Source: Pseudomonadota bacterium (GTDB lineage: Bacteria > Pseudomonadota > Alphaproteobacteria > Dongiales > Dongiaceae). From it: a stretch of DNA of 64,000 nucleotides. The stretch covers positions 620,001-684,000 of the forward strand of contig JAJYUT010000003.1 in assembly GCA_021792365.1 (NCBI GenBank). The letters are read 5' to 3'. The position numbers and the translations under genes were made by a program. Every line of letters begins with the position of its first letter. Within the stretch, counting starts at the first letter, position 1. The notes under the pieces are model-generated. The model saw nothing but the letters and a program-made list of their open reading frames with translations, was not told the DNA's origin and ran no database searches. This document shows positions 18,441-28,476 of the stretch, piece by piece.

Positions 18441-19106
18441 TCACTCAATAGCTGCTAGGCCAGGCTCCTGTCGCATAAGCGCCGCCGGCCTCGGTGCAGC
18501 GCTCATTGATGAACTCCAGAGGCGCCGCTCATTCAGCGGCGCCAACTCGAAATTGCGGCCGCCGTCGGCATCCTCGGTGTCGTCGTTGGGCTCCTGGTCC
18601 GGAAAGGTCGTCGTCAGCAGCCAAACAGCGCCGGATGCCTTGAGGTTCCGCACGCCGCGCCGCAGCGTAGCGAACGAGAAATGCACCAGGCAATCGTGCT
18701 CAGGATGAGATCGCAATGCGGCAGCGGATCGCGCGTCAGGTCGGTGAGCGATAACGACCGGTGCGCATCGCCTCGGTCATGGTCTTGCAAGGCCTGAATG
18801 ACCGCCGGCACGATGTCGACGCCGACATAGCGGTCAAGGCCGAGCTCAGGTTTGCCATCCAGCGATGATCGCTGCACGGCGAATTCCTTCAGCAACCGGG
18901 GGCAGCCGCTCGCGAATGGCAGCCGTCGCATCGAATTCCGATCCGACGCCCGAGACGCTGGTATCCGCGGCCCAGAGATTGGTCTCATGAATTTGCGCGA
19001 AGCGCCGTGCCAGATCGAGCTCGGCAAACTCCGCCCGCCGCGCCGCAAAGCGCTGCTGGGCGATGGCGGGCAGGCGCCTCGAAATCCTGACATACCCTAC
19101 GAATTC
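18441..19106 (-). pseudogene. Decayed class I SAM-dependent methyltransferase
   Basis: Pieces of one methyltransferase appear in different frames: FAELDLARRFAQIHETNLW then RLLKEFAVQRSSLD, then RYVGVDIVPAVIQALQDHD and LTDLTRDPLPHCDLIL, then after another shift DCLVHFSFATLRRGV and GAVWLLTTTFPDQ. These match the conserved order of this family (VGVDIVP, TRDPLP, DCLVHFS, LLTTTFP). At least two frameshifts and an internal deletion after SSLD are needed to join them. The gene is almost certainly non-functional. It lies between nudK and the reverse transcriptase. Confidence 0.8.
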
Positions 19107-19181
19107 TCTCTAAGGTCGAGGTAACTATCGGAGAGGCTAGCATGACGTTGCTTCGCGACGAAGTGTGCTCAGCCCAATTAC

Positions 19182-20628
19182 TTAAGCTCTTGATCGACGT
19201 TCTACCGCCCTATGGATTTCGTGATCTGCGCGAGCACGAATATTCTTGCGGTGCTTGCTCAACTGACGAGAAATGGATTTTCCCATCGGGCCGAAAACCT
19301 TGGCCGCGCGCTTTGTATAGGTCCAAAACGTCCACTTTCGATAGTCCTCCTGTAGTTCACCGAACTGCTCTACTCGGCCGAATCTTTTTACCAGCCGCTC
19401 GTAAGGGAATAGTGCCCTGAGCTCAGTCTCATTCTTATCTGAATATCTTCGCGCACAGGCATTCGCCTCTCGTCTAGCCGCAACCGCGATCTTCCTATAG
19501 AGATTTGATAGCGTTGAGTCGCGCAAGTAGACGGTTCGCCCGTCGAACCTGAATCCCAGATACTCGAGACCGTTGCTTGCCCCCTCTGGATATGCTCTGC
19601 GAAATTTCTGTCGATCCCCATCCTGTTCAAAGACAAATAGAGCGGTCTTTTCCTTTTTGACTTTGAGCTTGCTTCCAAAGGTTCTGATTGCGTCTCGCAC
19701 CCGCTCCATCATCGCAGATCCGATCGTTTCATCGCCGGGAAGCACGAGTAGAATATCATCAGAATACCTGAAGTAAGCGCCCCCCATTGTCTTCGCCCAC
19801 TGAGAGACGAGGCGATCAAAATCCAGCAGGTAGAGGTTTGCCAGTAGATCAGAAATCGGCGCACCTTGGGGGATGCCGTATGGCTTCGAGTTTCTTCTGA
19901 TGATGCTCTTTGAGGCGCCAGCACCTGCGATCATCGACCGAAATTGCTTCCCGGTGCACAGCTGCTTAGGTACCTTCCTGTGAGGGGTAAGGTATCCGTT
20001 TATTGCATTGCCGGCCTTCGACTTGCGTTTCTCGCCGTAATGGCCGAGCCGTTCATATACCTTCTGCTTGTCCACGACCGCATACTGGGTCATCGCCTTG
20101 AAAACTTGATAATGGTCGGGTGGTAGATCGCTTTTCTCTATCAAACGGCACCAAAGTGCTTTCAGGCGGCCGTGATCGAGTGACTCAAAGTAGCTGCTTA
20201 TGTCGAGCGTCAACACGCAGCAGTGTTGTATGCGCTGCACCTCTTGGAATGCATCATGCGCAAAGTGAATATTGCACTTTCCTCCTCCACCTTTTGCGGG
20301 AATTCGCCGATAGGCGAGAACATTATCGCTTATGCCTAAACGGGCTAACTCAGCTTCGTACTTTTGAGACAGGAGAAAGCGGTAGTACGCGAATATGTAA
20401 GCATCACGACGAGCGGCGTACCGGATCGGTCGTTCCTTCGCTTTTCCCCTTTTCTCCTGTCTCGGAGAATTTAGTCCACCGCTGGACATACAACATAAAT
20501 GGGAAGAACTGATGTTGCGCAACCCGAGCGGAATCGGTGGCCAACGCCTCAGCATTGGCTCGAGAGATGATGGAATCGAAATGTGGATACTGCTTGAGAT
20601 CCTTAGAATTTAGCCGCCACGCTAGCAT
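19182..20628 (-). pseudogene. Defence-type (UG/DRT) reverse transcriptase, frameshifted
   Basis: This RNA-directed DNA polymerase has motif A (LTLDISSYFESLDH), motif B (GIPQGAPISDLLANLY), catalytic motif C (FRYSDDIL, at 19755-19766), motif D (LKVKKEKTALF) and motif E (LEYLGFRF). There is no maturase, endonuclease or retron-type extension. The conserved N-terminus (KQYPHFDSIISRANAEAL, FPFMLYVQRWTKF) lies in a second frame that begins with ATG at 20628. It joins the main frame (RPIRYAARRDAYIFAYY) across a TTTTCCCCTTTT run at 20442-20453. Removing one base restores a 481-residue protein. The N-terminal pattern recalls DRT2-like antiviral RTs, but the class is assigned from memory. GC is lower than in the neighbours, indicating transfer. 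The frameshift could be real or a homopolymer error. Confidence 0.8.
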
Positions 20629-21034
20629 CGCGAACCCCACTTCGCGAGAGTGGCGGGAGCAACCGGTAGCATCCGGTTAACGCTCCCGCCGCGTCTGTTG
20701 GCCACGACCCCCGGAAGGGATCTAACTGCTTATTCGTTCGATAAGTTGGTCTATTCTATCGTCCTGGCGTTCTTCGCCCGGCTGACCATTGTTCGCTGCG
20801 GCGAGTTGGAGATCACTTTGGACCTCTCGTTAATCTTCGCCTCGGCGACCGCTAGCCTTGACAGTTTCAACCAATACTCCAGCCCCAATATCGACAGGAA
20901 GCCGACTCAGCTAGATAACGCGGCAACTGGCACGCCGCGCGAGATAGTAATGGTATCGCGCGCACAACAATTCAAGCGCGTTTACAACGAAAAATTATAT
21001 TGACGCCTTGCACCGAGTCGCCGAGTCGCTGTGC
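20629..21034 (-). ncRNA. Candidate structured RNA leader of the reverse transcriptase
   Basis: This is a gene-free stretch of about 400 bp upstream of the RT on the same strand. Immediately before the RT start it can form a long hairpin: GGCGGGAGC at 20652-20660 pairs with GCTCCCGCC at 20682-20690, enclosing AACCGG/CCGGTT (20661-20666, 20673-20678) with a 6-nt loop. A second 6-bp hairpin (CGCGGC/GCCGCG) lies near 20918-20938. A promoter-like AT-richer segment is at 20940-21000. Defence RTs such as DRT2 use an upstream ncRNA as template, so a template RNA is plausible but unproven. Confidence 0.4.
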
Positions 21035-23875
21035 TCAATGCGCCTCCGCCCAGTTGTTGCCGGAGCCGGCCTCGCAGGTGAGCGGCACGGCGAGCTTGCG
21101 GGCGGGCTCGTGCGCCTTCTCCATGATGGCGCGGGCGATTGCTGACGTCTCCTCCACCTCCGCCTTCGGCACTTCGAAGACCAGCTCGTCATGCACCTGC
21201 AGCAGCATCCTGGCCTTGAGGCCGCGCTCCTTCAGCGCGGGCGGGATGCGGATCATGGCACGCTTGATGATGTCGGCGGCGGTGCCTTGCAGCGGCGCGT
21301 TGATGGCGGCGCGCTCCATGTAGCTGCGCCGCGCGGGGTTCTTGTCGTTGATGCCGGGCACGTGGCAGTGCCGGCCGAACAGGGTCTCCACATAGCCGCG
21401 CTCGCGCGCGAACTTCTTGCAGCGCTCCATGTATTCGCGGATGCCGGGATAGCGCGCGAAATAGGCGCCGATATAGTCGCGCGCCTCGGCCTGCGGAATT
21501 CCGAGCTGCTGGGCGAGGCCGAAGGCGCTGATGCCGTAGATGATGCCGAAATTGATCGCCTTCGCCTTGCGGCGCACCATCGGGTCCATGCCCTCGACCG
21601 GGACCCCGAACACCTGGCTCGCGGTCATGGCGTGGATGTCCTTGCCCTCGCGGAAGGCGTCGCGCAAGGCGGGAATGTCGGCCATATCGGCGGCGAGGCG
21701 CAGCTCGATCTGCGAGTAATCGACCGAGAGCAGCTTGTGCCCCTCCTCCGCCACGAAAGCGTGGCGGATCCGCCGGCCTTCCTCGGTGCGCACCGGTATG
21801 TTCTGCAGGTTCGGATCGCTGGAGGAGAGCCGGCCCGTGGGAGTCAGCGCCAGCGCGTAGGAGGTGTGGACGCGGCCCGTCGTCGGATCGATCTCGTTCT
21901 GCAGCGTGTCGGTGTAGGTGCTCTTGAGCTTGGTGAGCTGGCGCCAGTCCAGGATCTTCTGCGGCAGCGGATGGCCGGACACGACCGTCAGCTCCTCCAG
22001 GATGTCGGCGCCGGTGGCGTAGGCGCCGGTCTTGCCCTTCTTGCCGCCGGGAAGCTTCAGCCTGTCGAACAGGACCTCGCCGAGCTGCTTGGGCGACCCG
22101 GGATTGAACTCGAGGCCGGCAATGTCTTGGATCTCGCGTTCGATCCCAACGATGCGGTCGGCAAAATCTTTGGAGAGCGCCTGCAGCGCCTTCACGTCCA
22201 CCTTGATCCCGGCGCATTCCATGGCGGCGACCACAGGCAGCAGCGGCCGGTCGATGGTTTCATAGACGGTGAGGACATGCTCCGGGATCAGGCGCGGCTT
22301 CAGCGCCTGGTGCAGGCGCAGAGGGACCTCCGCATTCTCCGCGGCGTAGTTCAGCACCTTCTCCAGCGCCACCTTGTCGAAGGTCACGGCCGACTTGCCG
22401 GTGCCGCACACGTCGCCATAGGCGATCGGCTTGTGCTGGAGATGCAGCTCCGCGACCTCGTCCATGCCGTGGCCATGCGCGCCGCCTTCGAGCGCGTAGG
22501 AGATCAGCATCGTGTCGTCGATCGGCGCGACCTCGATGCCGTATTTGCTGAGGATGCAGACGTCGAACTTGATGTCGTGCCCGATCTTCATCACCGACTG
22601 GTCTTCCAGCAGCGGCTTCAGGATCGCGAGCGCCTCGGTGAGGGGAATCTGCTTCGGCCGCTCCACCGCGCCGCCCAGGAGATCGCCGCTGACCCCGGCA
22701 TGGCCGACGGGGACGTAGCAGGCCTTGCCCGGCGCCAGCGCCAGGGAGAAGCCGCACAGCTCAACCGCGATCACGTGCAGCGAGGTCGTCTGCGTATCGA
22801 AGGCCACATAGCCCTGCTCGCGCGCCTCCCGGACCCAGCGCTCCAGGCTCGCCTTGTCCTGCACCAGCTCGTATTGATCGAAGCTGATGGGAACGGCCGC
22901 AGGCGGCGCAGGCAGCGCCGGTACCGGCGCCGAGGCGAGCGTGGCGCCCGCGATCGCCGGCGCGGCGGGCGGAGCGGTGTCGACCTTCGGGCCGGCTCCG
23001 TTCCCCTCGCCGCCGTGCCGCGCGATGATGCGCGTCGCGAGGGCGCGGAACTCGTTCGCTTTCACGAACTCGAGCAGGCGCGGCACGTCAAGCTTGCGCC
23101 GCTCCAGCCCCTCGAGCGGCGTGTCCAGCTTCACATCGCAGCTCAGAGTCACCAGCTTCTTGGAGATGCGCGCCAGCTCGGCATTGACGATCAGGTTCTC
23201 GCGCCGCTTTGGCTGCTTGATCTCGCTCGCCCGCTCCAGCAGCGTTTCAAGGCTGCCATAGGTGTTGATGAGCTCCGCTGCGGTTTTCACGCCGATGCCG
23301 GGGACGCCGGGCACGTTGTCGGTGGAATCGCCGGCAAGGGCCTGGATGTCGACCACCTTGTCCGGTGTCACGCCGAACTTCTCCTGCACCTCGGCATAGG
23401 AGATCGTCTTGCTCTTGATCGGGTCCCACATCCGGACCTGGTCGTTCACAAGCTGCATCAAGTCCTTGTCGGAGGAGACGATGGTGACCTCGGCGCCCGC
23501 CTCCTTGGCGCGGCAGGCATAGGTCGCGATGATGTCGTCGGCCTCGTAGCCTTCCATTTCGACGCAGGCGACGTTGCAGGCGCGCGTCGCCTCCCGCACC
23601 ATGCCGAATTGCGGGATCAGCTCCGGCGGCGCCTCCGGGCGATGGGCCTTGTACTCCGCATAGATCTCGTTGCGGAAGCTGACGCGGCCGGCATCGAAGA
23701 TGACGCCGATATGGTCGGCGTCGGTCTCGTCCAGCAGCTTCAGCAGCATATTGGTGAAGCCGAGCGCGGCATTGATCTGCACGCCATCGGAGCGCGTCAG
23801 CGGCGGCAGCGCGTGGAAGGCCCGGAAAATATAGCCAGAGCCGTCGACCAGATAGACATGCTTGGGCTTGGACAT
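21035..23875 (-). CDS. polA: DNA polymerase I
   Basis: Pol I removes RNA primers and fills gaps. The 946-residue protein has the 5'-3' exonuclease domain (YLVDGSGYIFRAFHALPPL, EGYEADDIIATYA, GDSTDNVPGVPGIG), the 3'-5' exonuclease-like domain at about 350-530, and the polymerase domain (DYSQIELRLAADM, RRKAKAINFGIIYGIS, LLQVHDELVFEVP). In the proofreading domain the usual FDTET is FDTQT (Gln362) and the usual AAEDAD is AAENAE (Asn514), so two catalytic carboxylates are amides. Proofreading is probably lost or weak. Polymerase and 5' nuclease motifs look intact. Confidence 0.97.
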   Translation of the reverse strand: MSKPKHVYLVDGSGYIFRAFHALPPLTRSDGVQINAALGFTNMLLKLLDETDADHIGVIFDAGRVSFRNEIYAEYKAHRPEAPPELIPQFGMVREATRACNVACVEMEGYEADDIIATYACRAKEAGAEVTIVSSDKDLMQLVNDQVRMWDPIKSKTISYAEVQEKFGVTPDKVVDIQALAGDSTDNVPGVPGIGVKTAAELINTYGSLETLLERASEIKQPKRRENLIVNAELARISKKLVTLSCDVKLDTPLEGLERRKLDVPRLLEFVKANEFRALATRIIARHGGEGNGAGPKVDTAPPAAPAIAGATLASAPVPALPAPPAAVPISFDQYELVQDKASLERWVREAREQGYVAFDTQTTSLHVIAVELCGFSLALAPGKACYVPVGHAGVSGDLLGGAVERPKQIPLTEALAILKPLLEDQSVMKIGHDIKFDVCILSKYGIEVAPIDDTMLISYALEGGAHGHGMDEVAELHLQHKPIAYGDVCGTGKSAVTFDKVALEKVLNYAAENAEVPLRLHQALKPRLIPEHVLTVYETIDRPLLPVVAAMECAGIKVDVKALQALSKDFADRIVGIEREIQDIAGLEFNPGSPKQLGEVLFDRLKLPGGKKGKTGAYATGADILEELTVVSGHPLPQKILDWRQLTKLKSTYTDTLQNEIDPTTGRVHTSYALALTPTGRLSSSDPNLQNIPVRTEEGRRIRHAFVAEEGHKLLSVDYSQIELRLAADMADIPALRDAFREGKDIHAMTASQVFGVPVEGMDPMVRRKAKAINFGIIYGISAFGLAQQLGIPQAEARDYIGAYFARYPGIREYMERCKKFARERGYVETLFGRHCHVPGINDKNPARRSYMERAAINAPLQGTAADIIKRAMIRIPPALKERGLKARMLLQVHDELVFEVPKAEVEETSAIARAIMEKAHEPARKLAVPLTCEAGSGNNWAEAH

Positions 23876-23945
23876 CAGCCGCCCTCTCCTACGCCACCCT
23901 GTATGCCGGCCAGATTAGGCGAATGGACGGCCTTTCCCGTCAGGA

Positions 23946-24125
23946 TCAATGGGCCGCCGCCGCGTGCGCGCCTTCCTTCAGCACGTATCTGCGGCTGCAA
24001 TAGGGGCACTCGATCTCCCCCTCCTTGCTGAGGGTCAGATAGACACGCGGGTGGCCGAGCGGCCCGCCGCCGCCGTCGCAGGCGACCGTGGCGGTTTCGA
24101 CCTCAATGATCTCGAACGGTTCCAT
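23946..24125 (-). CDS. Zinc-finger (zf-CHCC) domain protein
   Basis: This small protein of about 59 residues begins MEPFEIIEVETATVAC. A CHCC zinc site is visible: Cys in VACDGG, His in GHPRVYL, and the pair in ECPYCSRRY. The family is related to the mitochondrial complex I subunit NDUFS6 and is widespread in Alphaproteobacteria. An alternative ATG lies two codons upstream at 24131. It is 70 bp upstream of polA on the same strand and divergent from the ABC ATPase. Confidence 0.85.
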   Translation of the reverse strand: MEPFEIIEVETATVACDGGGGPLGHPRVYLTLSKEGEIECPYCSRRYVLKEGAHAAAAH

Positions 24126-24211
24126 TTTCATCCAACTCTGTGGGATTTTTCGCAAGACAGGAGCCCGCCTGGCGCCCGAGATGGACCCGGCGTTGACCCC
24201 ATTCGGGCCGG

Positions 24212-25231
24212 ATGATACCCATGCGCCCATCGGTGAATCAACCACCGCGCATTGCAGCCGAAATCGTGCCCAACAGCCCCGCCCTGCCCGATTCCGCCGT
24301 TTCCATCCGCGGCCTCACCAAGGTCTATGCGCCGTCCAACGGAACGGCGACGGCGAAGCGCGCCCTGGACGCGGTCGACCTCGACGTTCCGCGCGGCAGC
24401 CTGTTCGCGCTGCTTGGGCCGAACGGGGCCGGCAAGTCGACCCTGATCAACATCCTGGCCCAGCTTGTCATCAAGAGCTCCGGCGAGGTGAGGATATGGG
24501 ACATCGACCTTGACCGCGATCCGCGCCATGCCGCGGCGGCCATCGGCATCGTTCCGCAGGAGTTGAACATCGACCCGTTCTTCACGCCGGCCCAGTTGCT
24601 GGACATCCAGGCCGGCATGTATGGCGTCCCCAAGGCGGAGCGACGGACGGCGGAGCTGCTGCGCGCGCTCGCCCTGTCGGACAAGGCCGAGTCCTATGCC
24701 CGCACCCTGTCCGGGGGCATGCGCCGGCGCCTGATGGTGGCGAAGGCGATGGTGCACAACCCGCCGGTCCTCGTGCTCGACGAGCCGACCGCCGGCGTGG
24801 ACGTGGAACTGCGCCAGCAGCTCTGGAGCTATGTCCGCGAGCTGAACCGGCGGGGCGTCACCGTCCTTCTCACCACGCACTACCTGGAAGAGGCCGAGGA
24901 GCTGTGCGATCGCATCGCCATCATCAACCATGGCAAGGTGATCGCCTGCGAGCGCAAGGACGACCTGCTGGCGCGGGTGGATAGCAAAGAGCTGGTCCTG
25001 ACCCTGGCCCGCGACGTCGGTGCGATCCCCGAGAGCCTGCGGCGCTGGCACGTCGAAGGCGGCACGCCGCATCAATTGAAGCTTCGTTATCGCCCCTCCG
25101 AGACCAGGGTCTCCGACATCCTCGACCAGGTGCGCGCCTGCCATCTCGAAATCGTCGACCTCACGACGGTGGAGACGGATCTCGAGGACATCTTCCTGCA
25201 ATTGACCCGGCGGAGCCCCACTGGCGAATGA
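24212..25231 (+). CDS. ABC transporter ATP-binding protein
   Basis: This 339-residue ABC ATPase has Walker A GPNGAGKST, the Q-loop region IVPQELN, signature LSGGMRRRL, Walker B VLVLDEPTAGVD and the H-loop TTHYLEEAEEL. It has the layout of drug- or polysaccharide-export ATPases of the YadG/NodI group, with a C-terminal extension of about 90 residues. The usual next gene, a permease, is absent: a lipoprotein hydrolase follows after 10 bp. The permease must be elsewhere or lost. The start is ATG 24212, and ATG 24221 is equally possible. Confidence 0.9.
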   Translation: MIPMRPSVNQPPRIAAEIVPNSPALPDSAVSIRGLTKVYAPSNGTATAKRALDAVDLDVPRGSLFALLGPNGAGKSTLINILAQLVIKSSGEVRIWDIDLDRDPRHAAAAIGIVPQELNIDPFFTPAQLLDIQAGMYGVPKAERRTAELLRALALSDKAESYARTLSGGMRRRLMVAKAMVHNPPVLVLDEPTAGVDVELRQQLWSYVRELNRRGVTVLLTTHYLEEAEELCDRIAIINHGKVIACERKDDLLARVDSKELVLTLARDVGAIPESLRRWHVEGGTPHQLKLRYRPSETRVSDILDQVRACHLEIVDLTTVETDLEDIFLQLTRRSPTGE

Positions 25232-25241
25232 TGGGGGGCGA

Positions 25242-26255
25242 ATGATGAGGCTTCCCGGACTGGCGGCCCTCCTCCTTCTGCCGCTCCTCCTGGCCGCGTG
25301 CGCGCCGCGGCTGCAAGAGATCGGGCCGCCGGTGGATGCGCCGCGCATCGTCGAGAATGACGGACACGACGACGCGCTCCACATGCCGGACGGGGTCGAC
25401 CTGCCGCTGCGGGTGTGGGAGCCATGGGACCGCCCGGCCGAAGCGGTGATCCTGGCGCTGCATGGCTTCAACGATTATTCGCGCGGCTTCGCGGCGCCCG
25501 GCAAGGGCATGGCGCGGCGCGGCTTCTTCTTCTACGCCTATGACCAGCGCGGCTTCGGCCTGGCGCCCCAGCGCGGCATCTGGGCCGGGGAAGAGCAGAT
25601 GCGGGACGACCTGCGCGTGGCTGCGCGCCTGATCAAGGCCCGGCATCCCGACCTGCCGCTGTTCCTGCTGGGCGAAAGCATGGGCGGGGCGGTCATCATG
25701 ACGGCCGCGGTGAGCGACGACCCGCCGGTCGCGGATGGATTGATCCTGGCTGCGCCGGCGATCTGGGGCTGGCAGACCCTCTCGCCGCTTGCCCGCGGGA
25801 TCACAGAGGCGGCGGCGCATATCATTCCCTGGGTCACCGTGGTGCCGACGGGCCTCAACCTCCAGGCATCGAGCAACCGCGCGGCCCTGCGCGAGCTGAC
25901 GCGCGATCCGCTGGTCATCAAGGCGACCAGGATCGATACCGCGCTCGGCCTCGTCGACCTCATGACCGCGGCGTTCACGGCCGCATCGAAGCTGGAGAAG
26001 CCGCGCTGGCTGCTGCTGTTCGGCGAGCGCGAGGCGATCCTCGACCGCGGCGCGGTCAACGAGGCGCTGCCCAATTTCCGCAACCTGCCGCCGGAGCAGG
26101 GCCGGGTCGCGATCTATCCGCGCGGCTATCACCTGTTGCTGCGCGATTTCGAGCAATACACGGTCTATGACGACATCGCGGCCTGGATCCGCGATCCCGA
26201 GGCGCCGCTGCCGAGCCGCGCGGACGAGCGCGGCGCGGCCAAGTCGATCAACTGA
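25242..26255 (+). CDS. Alpha/beta hydrolase lipoprotein (lysophospholipase-like)
   Basis: This 337-residue protein has a lipoprotein signal (LLLPLLLAAC, lipobox Cys at about 20), so it is probably anchored at a membrane facing the periplasm. The monoglyceride-lipase-like fold shows ALHGFNDYS, the nucleophile Ser146 in GESMGG and the base His in YPRGYHLLL. At the usual catalytic-acid position (HGxxD) the sequence reads FGEREAILD, so Glu or a displaced Asp may serve. It follows the ABC ATPase by 10 bp. The substrate is unknown. Confidence 0.88.
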   Translation: MMRLPGLAALLLLPLLLAACAPRLQEIGPPVDAPRIVENDGHDDALHMPDGVDLPLRVWEPWDRPAEAVILALHGFNDYSRGFAAPGKGMARRGFFFYAYDQRGFGLAPQRGIWAGEEQMRDDLRVAARLIKARHPDLPLFLLGESMGGAVIMTAAVSDDPPVADGLILAAPAIWGWQTLSPLARGITEAAAHIIPWVTVVPTGLNLQASSNRAALRELTRDPLVIKATRIDTALGLVDLMTAAFTAASKLEKPRWLLLFGEREAILDRGAVNEALPNFRNLPPEQGRVAIYPRGYHLLLRDFEQYTVYDDIAAWIRDPEAPLPSRADERGAAKSIN

Positions 26256-26261
26256 GGGCGG

Positions 26262-26546
26262 TCAATGGAGCAGGGGCGCGCCCGGCAACCGGTGGCGCGA
26301 CTGGGCCACCACCTCCGGCGCCACGCCGAGTTCTTCCGAGAAGCTGATCAGCAGGGGCTCCCAGGCCAGGAGATAGTCGAGAACGGCGCCGAGTGATGCA
26401 GGGTGGGTTGCGGTGGCGCGCAGGCCGCGCGGCGTCATGCCCGTCAGGTTCAGGAAGCGCACCAGGCGCTCCTCATCGCTCGCGAGCCAGGCCAGCGCTT
26501 GCAGGGCCAAAGTGTGCGGATCGGGCAGGGTCTGCTTGGCCGTCAT
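26262..26546 (-). CDS. DUF3572 family protein
   Basis: This helical 94-residue protein matches the DUF3572 pattern (ALQALAWLASDEERLVRFL, LTGMTPRGLR, AVLDYLLAWEPLLISF). The family is conserved in Alphaproteobacteria and its function is unknown. It converges with the lipoprotein hydrolase with a 6-bp gap. Confidence 0.85.
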   Translation of the reverse strand: MTAKQTLPDPHTLALQALAWLASDEERLVRFLNLTGMTPRGLRATATHPASLGAVLDYLLAWEPLLISFSEELGVAPEVVAQSRHRLPGAPLLH

Positions 26547-26702
26547 CGGATTATGCTACGCCTCATCGATCATTAATGCACGCTGGCATTTGGGTGCATT
26601 TGTGTGGCGCGCGCGCTTGCCGCGCCGCCCGGTTGGCCCTAAGATTTGCGCTGGTCTGCGGGATTGGGGCCCGCTTTCGCGACACGGCGAAAGGAGGCGT
26701 GC

Positions 26703-28416
<1,714 letters not shown>

Positions 28417-28442
28417 ACAATCTGGTGTAGCGTTCTGTCGAA

Positions 28443-28465
28443 AAGGGCCCCGTTGCGGGGCCCTT
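28443..28465. terminator. Bidirectional terminator between dctP and dctM
   Basis: A perfect 10-bp stem (28443-28452 with 28456-28465, AAGGGCCCCG pairing with CGGGGCCCTT) encloses a 3-nt loop. It has TCTTCTT on the plus side and a CGACA run on the minus side. It ends both convergent TRAP transcripts. Confidence 0.85.
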
Positions 28466-28476
28466 CTTCTTGTGGC

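Noticed and set aside
20650-21003. 117-codon plus-strand frame in the RT leader as a protein gene
   Set aside because: It has no Shine-Dalgarno or family resemblance. It is kept only as an observation for the RT-leader finding.
21191-24031. 946-codon plus-strand frame opposite polA
   Set aside because: It is antisense to a secure core gene, with low-complexity His/Arg/Gln composition typical of shadow frames.
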